DNA of 64,000 nt from Cyprinodon diabolis. Taxonomy: Eukaryota; Chordata; Actinopteri; Cyprinodontiformes; Cyprinodontidae. The notes beneath the pieces were generated by a model. The model made no database searches, was not told the DNA's origin, and saw nothing but the letters and a program-made list of their open reading frames with translations. The stretch covers positions 3,607,815 to 3,671,814 of the forward strand of contig CM060081.1 in assembly GCA_030533445.1 (NCBI GenBank). The letters run 5' to 3'. The position numbers were made by a program, and so were the translations under genes. Every line of letters begins with the position of its first letter. The stretch's first letter is position 1. Below are positions 24,801 to 31,774 of the stretch, one piece after another.

Positions 24801-27800
24801 GTTTTGAATTCCAGGATTTGGTTTCTCATTGGCTCGCATTCATCTCCAGCCGGCTGTTGTGTGAGTGAAGGAGGCTGAATGAGGAGGACTCTGGGAATGC
24901 TGCCATCATTCCTGAGTGTATCTCAGCGGTCCCCAACCACCGGGCCGCAGACCGGGACCGGTCCGTCGATCTTTTGGTACCAGGCCGCACAGAAAAAAAA
25001 AAAATACATATATATATATAGTTTATCGACGATCAGAGTCTGAGTGGTGTTTTATTTTGAAAAATACAAAACATTAGGATATTCTCCACTAATTCAACAT
25101 AATGGTGAGTTTTATTTATATGCTGTTTGTAAACGTATTAGATTGAGGTACAGATTCTGATCCATTGATTGTTCCTTGCTGACTTTGATGGACTTTTTCC
25201 TTTCAATAAAAAAGTTATTCTTCTCAATAAAAAAAAACATGAAACCTGCTCAGCTGTTCCCTTTGTGATACTTTAATCCCAGAGAGAGTCTCCTGAAGAA
25301 CGATCCACATTTCAAAGGGAAGAAACAGATAACTGAGATCTACTGATATCCTTAGTGCTGATAGTGTTCTCTGCTTCAGTTTAACACCCACAATCCTTTG
25401 CAGCATCACTGTCACATGACCAACAACCTCTCCAAACAAAAACAATAGATAGAATAGATTCACATATCGGCAGTTATGCTTTAAAATGACCAATGTCGGC
25501 CGATACCCACATTAATGCAGAAATATCAGAAATATTCCATATAAATTGATGTATCAATTTTACCTCAATTAAATGATTAACAATCTAGTTACACTGATGC
25601 AAAAATGAAAACATAGATCCACATCATCTCCTATAGAATGTGCTTTTATTTTGAAATTCATAAAGTTCATGGCTCTTGTTCTGGTTACGTTAAAGCCCGG
25701 CGTACACTGTGCGATATTTTTAATTGTTGCACGCAGCTACAGCTCAAACTGTACGACAAAACCGCAGGGTTTAAAAGTTCACAACTCACCATGTATGATG
25801 TCACACTGTGCGGCCCGACGCTCTGATGCGATCTACCCGATCTCACAGTACATCCTGAAACCACACATCAGACTCAGTGCCGAGAGATGGCGCCGGTCGG
25901 ACTCGTCAACCAGGTGAAAAAGAAGAACTCCCTTGTTTGCACATGTGCAGTGCGCGAGTTTCTGGTGAATCGGTCTTATCTCTGCTTCAAGAGCACTATT
26001 TGCCCACAAACACCTTACCATGGCCGACTGAACTGTTTAATATTCTCCAGACCTTATAATTCCTGAGACGCAAATCACCCCTCGATACCCCGTGCATACT
26101 ACATGACGCAGGACGCACAATGAGGCTGAAACTCGGCCCGATCGAAAAATTCTCACACGACTAGAGAATCGGCTTGAAAAGGGCAAGAAATCGCTAGCCT
26201 CGTGAGACCATCCTGATCTCGCGAGCTTTCAAGGTTTCACTCGCAGATCAGTCTGGAGACTCTCCGTTAAAGAACATTTGGAGCCGTTCACCAAACGAAC
26301 GTCCAATCAGCGTTGGCTTTGAGGCGGGTTGAGGTGTGACGCAACGAGAAGCGCGACAGTTCAGTCTAAAGAACATGGCGGCTTCAGCCGATGAAACTAG
26401 CGTTAGCGTGGCTATCGAGCAGGTTTTATGGGAATTACAGAGTATTTCTTGACTGAAAGAAGAGCAAAACACTGCTCTGGAGGCTTTTCTCAGAGGAAAA
26501 GATGTTTTTGTTTTTCTCCCGACTGGTTTCAGCAAGAGTAGCCTGGCTTGTGGTTGTGTTTTGGTCGTCGCTCTGTTAGTACGTCATATGCTTCGTTGAT
26601 CTGATTGGTTTATTTGGCCCGTCTATCACCAACATAGGCCAATCATCTAACCAGTATTGTTGCCCCTTCAACGGAAGGTTTCCAGATGGATATGCAGAGC
26701 AAATCCATCTGACGGAGTCAGGTTAAGAAATGGCACAGTGTAAGCCCGGCTTAAGACTGTTTGTAGAACCAGTAGAACCACAGTGGCCCTGAAAAATGGC
26801 TGCTCAGTCAGCTCCCAGACGTTTCCCTTTCCGACTGAAACCCTTTGGTAGGCCGGAGGAGGTGAGGCTTGGAATCGGATCGCATGTCTGTTCTCAGATG
26901 GGAGATTTTAGATGTTCAGAAAACTCTGCCAGTTTCTATCATGTTTCTGCTTTGATCATCACCTCTCAGGAGTAAAATGTGGATTAGTCTGTTTCATCTT
27001 TCCTGTCACACTCCACTGGAGGCTGCCCAGTTCATCGGCAGCGGATTAAAACTAATCTGGTTTTAAAATAAAGGTCTGCCGACTCCTACACCATGTTCAG
27101 CTCAGCAGAATGTTGGTTCTGTCTGTTCCTCCCTCATGCTTCTCTCAGCCTGCTCTGCTTTATCTCTTCCCTCCTTCTGTCCTCCAGACTAAACATCACG
27201 TCTGTTTTCAGACAGAGGAATTGTGTGTTTGTCTCTATCTGCATTCTTATCTCGCCCTGCTGCTACATGTCCAGGCTGTGAGAGCAGATTGAAAACGATG
27301 CCGTTTTACAAGAGGTGGAAACCTAGAAGGTTTGACGTGAGTCGGTTCGACATCTGGGATGAACATGAAACCCAATGTGTCCTTAAAAACAATTCAAATG
27401 ACATCCAAATCTGAAAGCATGATCATCTACAGCTTAAAGCAGACACCTCCAGAGTTCGGGAATGAAAGCAGCAGCAGCGGAAGCAGCACCTGCATCAACA
27501 TCAATTCAATTCAGTTTATTTCTATAGCACCAATTCACATCATGTCATCTCAAGGGACTTTACAGTTCACCAGATCATGCAGTCAAATTGATTCAAAGTT
27601 TTCCATCTAAGAAAAAAAAACTTGACTGCATCGACTCATTAACTCTGCAGCAATCCCTCACACCAAGCATGCTTGTAGCGACAGTGGAGAGGAAAAACTC
27701 CCTTTGAACAGGAAGAAACCTCCAGCAGAACCAGGCTCATCATAAAGCAGCCTCAATGATCTGTAATTGTTTTGTTATGTACCTGTTATTTAATTGAATG

Positions 27801-30494
27801 TATCTCTGTTTATTATGTAACTTTGCTGCCTCTTGGCCGAGGTTTTTAATCTCAATGGGATTTTTTTTTCCTGGTTAAATAAAAATAAAAAAATTATCTG
27901 ACATAAGACCGGATTTAACGTCCCAGAACCAGATCGAGCCACATGAAGGGCATCTATGGCTGCTCACCACCATCAGGAGGAATGGATGCAGGTATTTGAT
28001 AGGCAACTGCTGTTGGATATACGGACGTCCGGAGGGATGGCTAATCGCTAGTATTTACTGAAAGCTACACCAGAGGTCTACTGTCTGCTTCCTGGAGCTC
28101 CGACAGCAGCCGAGCTTCAGGTGAAGAACAGGTTCAGTTCCAGGTTCTCCCTGCCTCATGCCCCTGGGCAAGGCACTGGGCATGCTGTAGTGTAAAGCCC
28201 TGTGGGTGGTGGTTTATAAAGGAAACAGCTGCTCTGTGTATTAAAGATAAGGAGCTGCTTGTTGAGCTGCACTCTCCTTGGTTAGCATTCGCAAACATCT
28301 ACAGTAGAAGCCATTCAAAATGTCCCCACTTTTCTTGATGTGTCCTTAGCTGGTCGCCTAAGGTTCCTTTTTAAACATCAATCTTTGTACTAAAACATTC
28401 TTTCTGTCATGATTTGTGGACATTAAGATCTAAAGAGAAGCTTCGTCTCCTGGTCAGAGCCTGTAATTCAGTGAAAGGGAGGAGTCAGAATAAAAAAATA
28501 ATATATAAGAGGGGCTCACTCCAGTGGCAGGACGTTGGCTGCCATTCGGCTGGCTTTTGACTGGGACGCTATGTTCACACAACGGCATAAAGTGATCCAA
28601 ATCTAGTTTTTTTTTGCACATCTTCAACCCGAATCTGATCTTTTTATGACTGTCTGAACAATACAGATCTGATTTTTTTTTCCAATGCGACCCAGGCCGC
28701 TTGGCTATACAGTCCGATACGTATTTGGTCTTTTCAAATGCAACCTGTGTCTGAACAACCTGGCTGCATTCATTTGACCTGTACGCCATTAATACTGAAT
28801 AAAGGTAACTATTCTGGGTCTTGCTACGCAGATGTGGCAAGAAAAGCAAACACCGTGGTGGACGATGATGCAGAGAGCAGCCTTTATTTTCAACCATCTT
28901 AGAAAGATTGAGTCGTTAATGTGTCGTTAATGAGGGATTGCTGAAGAGTCAATGAGTCGATGCAATCATCTGCTTTTACTTAGATAGAAAACTTTGAATC
29001 AATTTGACTGGATGATCTGGTTGAACTGTAAAGTGCCCTGAGATGACGTGTTGTGAATTGGCGCTATAGAAATAAACTGAATTGAATTGAACTAATGCAC
29101 TGTCTGAGGTTGGGAAACATCGCAAGATGCGATCCATGTTTTCTTCCATAAACACCGAGCACGCTTGCCTGTGATGTCAATGCGCATGTGAGTTGTATGA
29201 ACATGTTCACATAGGAGATCACATACAAGTCGCGTATATTCGCAAATGTGAACAACCAAAAGAAACGGATTTCACAAAAAAATCGGAACTGAGCATTAAG
29301 GCCTGCAGTTTGAACGTAGCCCAAGTCCTTCAGTTGCTGGTGAAGGTTCTCAATCATCCAGGTCATAGTTCTGTTGCTCTAAAGCCTGAATTCTGTATCT
29401 TTTTATGTCAACATATTGATGTGCATAAATGACCACATTGTTTTGTTGTCGAGTAACTCGTAATATATGAAAACTTTAAATATCAAATAAGTAAGAACAT
29501 TCCACTCACAGAGTATTTTTGCTGCCACCATCTCTATTAGAGGAGGAAAAAATGGTAGGAGTGGCCACAGGGGTGGCCAATGGCTAAGGGTGGCCTGGCC
29601 CCCCATCTAGCTCCGCCCCTGCAAAGCTCCTCATCATCACTTTTTGGGACTTTCTATTGTTTAAGTCTGTGTTTTGAGCTTTGGAAGCTGCAGAAAACAA
29701 GTAAATGAATTTTTTTTGTTTTGAGATCCATCATCTGAATTTACAACCAAACAAACAAAAAAAAAAAAGACTAAAAGAGAAAAAATGATGTTTTTCATTC
29801 CAGCCCAAACAGATGATGACATCATTATTCAGAGAAACATCTGAAATGTGTCTGAAATGAAATGAACTGTTGGTGACCTCAGTCAGACCGGTTCATCACA
29901 ACAGACCCAGACGAACCAGAACCGAACCCAGAGCCGAACCCGGAGCCAGCAGAGGAGGCTCAAAACAGCATGGACCCCATCCCAAACCCTATCCCAGGAC
30001 TTGTAGCCATGGAGACCACTGGAAGGCGCTGGTCCCCATAATGTTAGAAACACAAACACGCGCGCGCGCGGATTTCCCGGACAGCCAAACGCGTGTTACC
30101 AGCGCGCACGCGCAGCCAGACGGCTAGACAGCAGTCTGGCTTCAGCGGAATGACGAAGCCCCCCCCCCACCCCCCAAGGGAAAAGCCCTCCTCTCCCTCT
30201 GCCTTCCAGTCTCCTCAAAGCGACATTTCCAGTTTAAAAGCAGAAAAACCAAAAGAGAAAATGACATGAACGGTTCTGTTCTCGGTCCGGTTCTTGTGGA
30301 CCAGCCGCTTCCTGCTGAGAACAGCTGAAAGTTGTCAGGAAGTGGCTGATAAAGTGAGCGGAGCCCCTGTGGGAATGAATGGGTTAGCTTTACTCACTGA
30401 TCTCCATGTTCTGGATGGACGGGTAGGGCTGGCAGTTGCAGCTGCAGGAGACATTGGGGTTGGAGGCGTTAGAAACACCCATCAAGTTCAACAT
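541..30494 (-). CDS. pmepa1: pmepa1, whole coding gene (five exons on the minus strand)
   Basis: Join order is 30494-30398, 4228-4074, 2427-2377, 2309-1987 and 832-541, giving 918 nt, that is 305 residues plus TGA; human PMEPA1 is 287 residues. All junctions have GT/AG sites and compatible phases (1, 0, 0, 2). The N-terminus (MLNLMGV, then NVSCSCNC and NMEITQLEF) follows human PMEPA1 rather than its paralogue LDLRAD4, which starts with an LDL-receptor class A domain. Residues about 38-58 form the membrane helix. PPPY is at about 160-163, PPNR at 188-191 and PPTY at 244-247. Known family role: a TGF-beta-induced membrane adaptor of endosome and Golgi that binds Smad2/3 through PPNR and NEDD4-family ligases through the PY motifs, damping TGF-beta and androgen signalling. 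All these motifs are intact, so I infer a working gene. Intron 1 is about 26 kb. Exon ends come from consensus splice sites, not from transcripts. Confidence 0.93.
833..1986 (-). other. pmepa1: pmepa1 intron 4, probably an extra intron
   Basis: A GT-AG intron splitting an Arg codon in phase 2 between conserved parts of the cytoplasmic tail. The middle (about 949-1699) is an L2 3' end in antisense orientation to the gene; 1700-1986 shows no recognisable repeat. Confidence 0.8.
949..1699 (+). mobile_element. L2-like LINE 3' end, 5'-truncated
   Basis: Starts within the last codons of the LINE ORF2 ([22 protein letters not shown]), then gives the complete 3' UTR of this family: the CTGGAGGACATAGGG block, the GCTGGAGGTTTCTTCCTG block, the CATGCTTGGTGTGAGGG block, and the terminal gcgctttggaaataaactgaa followed by AATT-rich tail units. 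About a dozen tails of the same family occur in this window. Confidence 0.85.
1987..2309 (-). CDS. pmepa1: pmepa1 coding exon 4 (first PY motif and Smad-interaction motif)
   Basis: 107 codons plus two bases. It contains RFQPTYPYL, then [19 protein letters not shown], then [18 protein letters not shown] and [10 protein letters not shown], all near-identical to vertebrate PMEPA1. PPPY binds WW domains of NEDD4-type ligases and PPNR is the Smad-binding motif. The acceptor CTTTCAG|CAG is followed by a second CAG, so a NAGNAG choice adding or dropping one Gln is possible. The donor reads CAG|GTAACA at 1987/1986. Confidence 0.94.
2377..2427 (-). CDS. pmepa1: pmepa1 coding exon 3 (small linker exon)
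   Basis: A 17-codon exon, phase 0 on both sides, bounded by TTGCAG and G|GTGAGG. It encodes a Gly/Ser-rich linker starting EGLWS, corresponding to the EGCLWPSES linker of human PMEPA1. Too short to score on its own; the call rests on splice sites, phase and the LW match. The next intron is only 67 nt. Confidence 0.85.
3714..4004 (+). mobile_element. L2-like LINE 3' tail
   Basis: Only the last 290 bases of the family 3' UTR, from the tgtatctctacttct block to the GAATTGAATT tail. Lies in pmepa1 intron 2, antisense to the gene. 5'-truncated, no coding sequence left. Confidence 0.85.
4074..4228 (-). CDS. pmepa1: pmepa1 coding exon 2 (transmembrane helix)
   Basis: Two bases finish the split Thr codon, followed by 51 codons: QLEFIQI, then a valine/methionine-rich hydrophobic run of about 21 residues, then the basic cytoplasmic start NHYRLSARS and RHS, and an Arg-rich stretch. 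This matches the PMEPA1 helix and its positive-inside flank closely. The acceptor is TTGCAG and the donor GTAAGT, ending in phase 0. Exon 1 lies about 26 kb upstream; exon 3 is 1646 nt downstream, and that intron carries an L2 tail. Confidence 0.93.
4745..4792 (+). repeat. (CA)n microsatellite
   Basis: An interrupted run of CA dinucleotides; a second short CA run lies at 5080-5096, at the other side of the inverted-repeat unit. Confidence 0.95.
4822..5166. repeat. short inverted-repeat element, possible MITE
   Basis: A perfect 20-bp inverted repeat (4822-4841 and 5147-5166) encloses GTGGGGACA/TGGTCCCCAC motifs, degenerate CCTAACCCTAAC runs (4872-4955) and a CA tract. The composition resembles a common teleost repeat, but the termini and any target duplication are not clear. 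Confidence 0.5.
5224..5310 (+). repeat. 17-bp tandem repeat, five copies
   Basis: Five near-identical units of the type acatctggaccagctaa, abutting the tail of the next L2 copy. Confidence 0.9.
5310..6409 (-). mobile_element. L2-like LINE 3' end with ORF2 C-terminus
   Basis: Minus-strand copy. The ORF2 C-terminus is open from 6408 to 6046 ([20 protein letters not shown], then [18 protein letters not shown], ending TFLFDKAYS), followed by the full 3' UTR and an AATTG-rich tail at 5310-5335. The 5' side is broken off at a hairpin MITE beginning near 6424. Lies in pmepa1 intron 1 in sense orientation. Confidence 0.88.
6424..6590. mobile_element. hairpin MITE with long terminal inverted repeats
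   Basis: Perfect 32-bp inverted arms at 6451-6482 and 6517-6548, with imperfect outer arms ending cactgaaaa and ttttcagtg. About 165 bp in all, with no coding capacity. Sits at the broken end of the neighbouring L2 copy. Confidence 0.75.
6600..7500. other. intron 1 sequence, nothing recognised
   Basis: Begins with an A-run. AT-rich, with no open frame or repeat family I can name. Confidence 0.5.
7502..7900. mobile_element. possible non-autonomous hAT-like element
   Basis: Termini CAGGGATGTGCACAGAT and, inverted, CAGGCCGTGCACAGAT face each other, with internal CACCTGCCC and GGGGCAGGCGC matches. No convincing 8-bp target duplication is seen, so the boundaries are tentative. Confidence 0.5.
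7901..9996. other. intron 1 sequence without recognised genes
   Basis: Contains a G-run (8680-8691) and T/A-rich stretches. Scattered short open frames have no recognisable product. Confidence 0.4.
9998..10236 (+). mobile_element. tRNA-derived SINE
   Basis: A tRNA-like head (GTGGGTAGCACAGCTGAC, then GGGTTTGATTTCTAG as a decayed B box) is followed by the fish SINE body GGAGTTTGCATGT, TGCATGCGTGGGTTCTCTCC, TACTCCAGCTTCCTCCC and CCCTGCGATAGACAGG. No tail repeat is visible. Confidence 0.7.
10237..11776. other. intron 1 sequence with a candidate regulatory patch
   Basis: Mostly unclassified. A GC-rich, repeat-free patch near 10490-10620 holds a palindromic Smad site (10505-10512); a purine-rich run follows at 10680-10870. 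Confidence 0.3.
10505..10512. promoter_or_regulatory. palindromic Smad-binding element GTCTAGAC
   Basis: A perfect 8-bp palindrome matching the optimal Smad3/4 site, in pmepa1 intron 1. Function is inferred from the motif and from the gene being a TGF-beta target. Confidence 0.35.
11778..12655. repeat. minisatellite with 19- and 20-bp alternating units
   Basis: About 43 head-to-tail units of two types, gagcagtcagtcttcacagg (20 bp) and gagcatcggtccccaaagg (19 bp), with decayed units at the left edge. No unit has a stop codon in any plus-strand frame, so three overlapping long open frames arise by chance (the longest 11988-12773). Located in pmepa1 intron 1. Confidence 0.95.
12656..14070. other. 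intron 1 sequence, mostly unclassified
   Basis: Contains a short TG/TA microsatellite (13757-13795) and a patch of GGTATCGGT/ACCGATACC inverted motifs (13930-14025) that resembles the end of a decayed hAT-type element. Confidence 0.35.
14074..14277. repeat. near-perfect palindrome, 101-nt arms
   Basis: Arms 14074-14174 and 14177-14277 are reverse complements with about four mismatches and a 2-nt spacer. Each arm contains gaagacgtttcacttcc and aattgagaaagcttcctg, a motif often seen in fish retroelement ends. The DNA could extrude as a cruciform. Confidence 0.9.
14375..14886. mobile_element. DNA transposon remnant sharing ends with 25690-26755
   Basis: Shares several blocks with the element at 25690-26755: TTGCACGCA-CTACAGCT, AAACTGTACGAC, CGCTCTGATGCGATCTACC, GAGAGATGGCG and GAACTCCCTTGTTTGCACATG. 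The right end reads acagtgtacgcccggcttta. The left terminal repeat is eroded. Non-coding. Confidence 0.65.
14887..16655. other. intron 1 sequence, nothing recognised
   Basis: AT-rich. Several short open frames (for example 15321-15557 and 15970-16341) have no family signature, homologous blocks or splice support. Confidence 0.35.
16812..17106. mobile_element. MITE with CCTACAGTAGCAGCCATTCA-type ends
   Basis: Terminal inverted repeats at about 16812-16840 and 17076-17106. Internal blocks (TCATGATTTGTGGACATTAAG, TTCAGTGAAAGGATGGAGTC, CCATTCGGCTGGCTTTT) recur at 28300-28570. Non-coding. Confidence 0.65.
17469..17476. promoter_or_regulatory. palindromic Smad-binding element GTCTAGAC
   Basis: A perfect Smad3/4 palindrome in pmepa1 intron 1, 249 bp from an identical site. 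Confidence 0.4.
17718..17725. promoter_or_regulatory. palindromic Smad-binding element GTCTAGAC
   Basis: The third perfect palindrome in intron 1; a half-site-like GGGGTCTCAC follows directly. Confidence 0.4.
18270..18984 (+). mobile_element. L2-like LINE 3' end, 5'-truncated
   Basis: Starts in the last ORF2 codons ([13 protein letters not shown] sequence at about 18275) and runs through the full 3' UTR to the actgaattgaattt tail. More diverged than other copies in its last 200 bases. Confidence 0.85.
19060..19326. mobile_element. MITE remnant related to 16660-17106
   Basis: Shares gagctgcaggtagcagcag with 16668 and ends with the inverted terminus ggctactactgtatg preceded by CCAAGGACCCATCAAGGAAAG. 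An internally rearranged copy. Confidence 0.5.
19327..20985. other. intron 1 sequence, possible conserved non-coding DNA
   Basis: 19540-19930 is balanced in composition, repeat-free and rich in homeodomain-type TAATTA/ATTAGC sites and a TTTATTTACG forkhead-like site. This suggests, without proof, a regulatory segment. The rest is unclassified. Confidence 0.25.
20990..21435 (+). mobile_element. deletion derivative of the hAT/ZMYM1-like element at 56.8-60.6 kb
   Basis: The left block (gcacatgtttagaaaggtcc, caaaccatttgaaaac) matches 57041-57100, and the right block (AAAGGACTGGGTTATTTACTTTTG-like, then gaaacacaggaaggagca) matches 60370-60430; most of the intervening 3 kb is missing. A further CAGTGTTGCCAACT-type insertion occupies about 21058-21210. 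Confidence 0.65.
21436..22060. other. possible hAT-type end and unclassified sequence
   Basis: Begins aggggtgtaaataataatcg with ATCGATGCATCGAT motifs, which resemble the ends of a fish hAT-type element. Coding remnants were not identified. Confidence 0.35.
22244..23849 (-). mobile_element. complete Tc1-type DNA transposon
   Basis: 1606 bp flanked by TA dinucleotides (22242-22243 and 23850-23851), as expected for Tc1/mariner. Terminal inverted repeats of about 200 bp (22244-22443 and 23649-23849) start CAGTGGGGCAAAAAAGTATT; they differ at two positions I can see plus the length of one A/T run. Inside is one uninterrupted transposase gene on the minus strand. Intact structure and near-identical ends suggest a recent insertion. 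Confidence 0.96.
22460..23482 (-). CDS. Tc1-family transposase, full length
   Basis: 340 codons, the same length as well-studied fish Tc1 transposases such as Sleeping Beauty, with no stop or frameshift. Residues 1-115 form the paired-like DNA-binding region with two helix-turn-helix units and a basic linker ([10 protein letters not shown]) that could bind the terminal repeats and act as a nuclear signal. The catalytic DD34E triad is complete: Asp153 (WSDETK), Asp244 (FQHDND) and Glu279 (NPIENLW), with the glycine-rich box [11 protein letters not shown] near 188-198. Known role: cut-and-paste excision and insertion at TA. The promoter is unknown; expression would depend on its position in pmepa1 intron 1, where it is in sense orientation with the host gene. 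Confidence 0.95.
   Translation of the reverse strand: MAKTRELSKDTRNKIIDLHQAGKSESAIGKQLGVKKSTVGSIIRKWKTYKTTDNLPRSGAPRKISPRRVKMITRTVSKNPRTTRGDLVNDLQRAGTKVTKATISNTLRRQGLKSCSARRVPLLKPVHVKARLKFAREHLDDPDDDWENIIWSDETKIELFGKNSTRRVWRRENAELHPKNTIPTVKHGGGNIMLWGCFSAKGPGRLMRVKERMNGAMYRQILSENLLPSARALKMKRGWVFQHDNDLKHTARVTKEWLRKKHFKVLEWPSQSPDLNPIENLWRELKVRVAQRQPQNITALEEICMEEWAKIPATVCENLVKTYRKRLISVIANKGYITKY
24066..24255 (+). mobile_element. tRNA-derived SINE
   Basis: The head carries RNA polymerase III-type boxes (GGTCTAGTGATTAGGGC and GAGTTCGAAACCC). The body has GAGCAAGACACTTAACCCC and CAGTACCTGCCCACAGC, and the 3' end is aataaagttcaattta. A typical fish tRNA-SINE plan. Confidence 0.75.
24256..24920. other. 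intron 1 sequence, unclassified
   Basis: 24360-24600 is repeat-free with balanced composition and could be regulatory. No gene is seen. Confidence 0.3.
24924..25020 (+). mobile_element. end of a hAT-type element
   Basis: Starts CAGCGGTCCCCAACCACCGG followed by GGACCGGTCCGTCGATC, a terminus shared by hAT-type elements in many vertebrates. The matching right end was not found; runs into an A-run and TA repeats. Confidence 0.55.
25690..26755. mobile_element. DNA transposon with AAGCCCGGC/GCCCGGCTT ends
   Basis: Left end taaagcccggcgtacactg and, inverted at the right, taagccgggcttacactgtg. The left 450 bp match 14375-14886. The right half holds an insertion or internal gene remnant (about 26190-26730) with a helicase-like reading frame. 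Confidence 0.7.
26375..26578 (+). pseudogene. RecQ/SF2 helicase-like N-terminal fragment
   Basis: Reads [11 protein letters not shown] and 14 more residues, then an in-frame TGA at 26450-26452. The frame reopens with [20 protein letters not shown] and [10 protein letters not shown], which resembles the Q-motif and Walker A (LPTGFGKS) of RecQ-like superfamily 2 helicases, with Gly replaced by Ser. No further helicase motif follows. Probably a captured or element-encoded gene fragment, now dead. Confidence 0.5.
26756..27500. other. intron 1 sequence, unclassified
   Basis: No repeat family or gene recognised. 27080-27240 is pyrimidine-rich on the plus strand. Confidence 0.3.
27503..27751 (-). 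mobile_element. L2-like LINE 3' tail
   Basis: Only the last 250 bases of the family 3' UTR, from gagcctggttctgctgg (minus strand) to the AATTGAATT tail. In sense orientation to pmepa1. Confidence 0.85.
27735..27897 (+). mobile_element. 3' end of another LINE-type retroelement
   Basis: The sequence gtacctgttatttaattgaatg leads to cgaggtttttaatctcaatgg and ends cctggttaaataaaaataaaa, a LINE tail widespread in fish. Directly abuts the L2 tail. Confidence 0.6.
28300..28570. mobile_element. MITE copy related to 16812-17106
   Basis: Left end ctacagtagaagccattcaaa followed by the shared blocks TCATGATTTGTGGACATTAAG and CCATTCGGCTGGCTTTT. The right terminus is lost. Confidence 0.6.
28925..29092 (+). 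mobile_element. L2-like LINE 3' tail, short
   Basis: The last 170 bases of the family, from gagggattgctgaagagtc to gaattgaattgaac. Confidence 0.85.
29540..29621. mobile_element. hAT-type terminus
   Basis: On the minus strand reads CAGGGGCGGAGCTAGATGGG followed by GGCCACCC blocks, a common hAT-type end. The partner end was not identified. Confidence 0.5.
29870..30170. promoter_or_regulatory. CpG-rich stretch near pmepa1 exon 1
   Basis: Contains a (CG)n run (30059-30070), several further CGCG tetramers up to about 30120 and GC-rich flanks, about 230-530 nt inside intron 1. Probably part of the CpG-rich promoter area. Confidence 0.4.
30398..30494 (-). CDS. pmepa1: pmepa1 coding exon 1 (N-terminal luminal segment)
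   Basis: Encodes 32 codons plus one base. The start ATG is at 30494-30492 and is directly preceded by an in-frame TAG, so the reading frame cannot extend further upstream; a second ATG lies at codon 5. Both methionines match the spacing in human PMEPA1 (M-x-x-L-M-G-V). The segment carries the conserved cysteine cluster CSCNC (residues 17-21) and ends in NMEI. The donor reads A|GTGAGT, and the split codon completes as Thr with exon 2, restoring the conserved MEIT-x-LEF run. There is no signal peptide; the membrane helix of exon 2 presumably acts as a signal anchor. Confidence 0.92.
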
Positions 30495-30684
30495 CTAAGA
30501 GCTTCCAGCAGCAGACATGAAGAAGGAGAGGACAGCCTCAGTCAGCCTCTCCTTCCTCCTCTTCCTCTGTGCTTCTCTGTCCCGGCAGGTGTTCTCCTCT
30601 ACCTGACTTTACTTCTTCTGTCCGCCTCCGTTTGCTCCTCTGAGCGACTGAAGTACCGACCCCCTCCCCATGGGGATCTCTGTC

Positions 30685-30715
<31 letters not shown>

Positions 30716-30812
30716 CTCCTGCTGTCTGCCTCTCACTCTTCTTCTTGGTGCATCAGAAAATCAGAGAAGGAAAAGTCAAATGTTCCCAAAAACAGAAAAC
30801 TGATCTTATATA
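30495..30812 (-). promoter_or_regulatory. pmepa1: putative pmepa1 5' UTR and core promoter
   Basis: A TATA-like TATATAAG lies on the minus strand at 30812-30805, about 310 nt upstream of the start codon, which would place a start site near 30775. The intervening transcript-strand sequence is rich in GGA/GAGGA runs (30688-30722). The CpG-rich stretch 29870-30170, just inside intron 1, also fits a promoter neighbourhood. Position only; no transcript support. Confidence 0.3.
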
Positions 30813-30857
30813 ATTTTTTTTTCTGAAAAAAAGACCCATGATCCTTCAGGCGTACAT

Positions 30858-31133
30858 AATTCAATTTAATTGAGTTTATTTCTATAGCTCCAATTCACAA
30901 CACGTCATCTCAGGGCACTTTCCAGTTCACCAGATCATCCAGTCAGACTGATTCAAAGTTTTCTATCAAAGGAAAACCAGCTGATTGCATCGACTTATTG
31001 ACTCTTCAGCAATCCCTCACATTAAGCATGCTTGTAGCGACAGTGGAGAGGAAAAACTCCCTTTTAACAGGAAGAAACCTCCAGCAGAACCAGGCTCAGT
31101 GTGAGCGGCCATCTGCCGCGGCCGACTGAGGTG
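30858..31133 (-). mobile_element. L2-like LINE 3' tail at the pmepa1 promoter edge
   Basis: 275 bases of 3' UTR from the cgcggcagatggccgctcac block to the AATT tail, in the same orientation as pmepa1, beginning about 45 bp upstream of the TATA-like box. Confidence 0.85.
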
Positions 31134-31774
31134 AATTTAAAATAAAGTTAATAAGAATAAATAATAAATTGATATCTGCTTCTTTTTGCTTTCTTATTGT
31201 CATGTACACTTCAGTGCACGCAACCAGTGCCTGTAACACACAGACATCATCAGTTCTGAATTGAATAAATGCACTATTAATTAAACTTCACAATAACATT
31301 ATAACAACATAGATTTGGTCAGCTGGCATGAACCTGAGTCACTGTGTGTTTATGTCACATGTGACTCTATTAGCTCCAAAATCCTTTTACGCAAACCACA
31401 AAGAAATAGTTATATTATTATACTATTAAAACATCATTGAACAGTCCTCCCCATCCATTACACAAAGAACACAATATCACTAGGTCGAACTTTTGATGAT
31501 TAGGCCTCAAAATTAATAAATTAAAATACAAATACATGTAATAGTAAAATAAAAAAGTCAAAGTATTTAGCTCAAATATATATATTGTGCGAAGTATTTT
31601 TAATGCATTTTTAAAAAATCTCCCTGTCGCCACTAGGGGGTGCTGCAGCACACCCAGCCTATCAGGGGGAGCAGCGGCACCCAGTTCCAGCACATAAACA
31701 GGGGGAAATATTCCTGCTGAGGCTAATTTTCAAATAACAGATCTGATCAATGGTATCCATTATAACCAAACATC
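31134..31774. other. intergenic, AT-rich, nothing recognised
   Basis: Low complexity in places (AT-rich). No gene signature. Confidence 0.4.
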
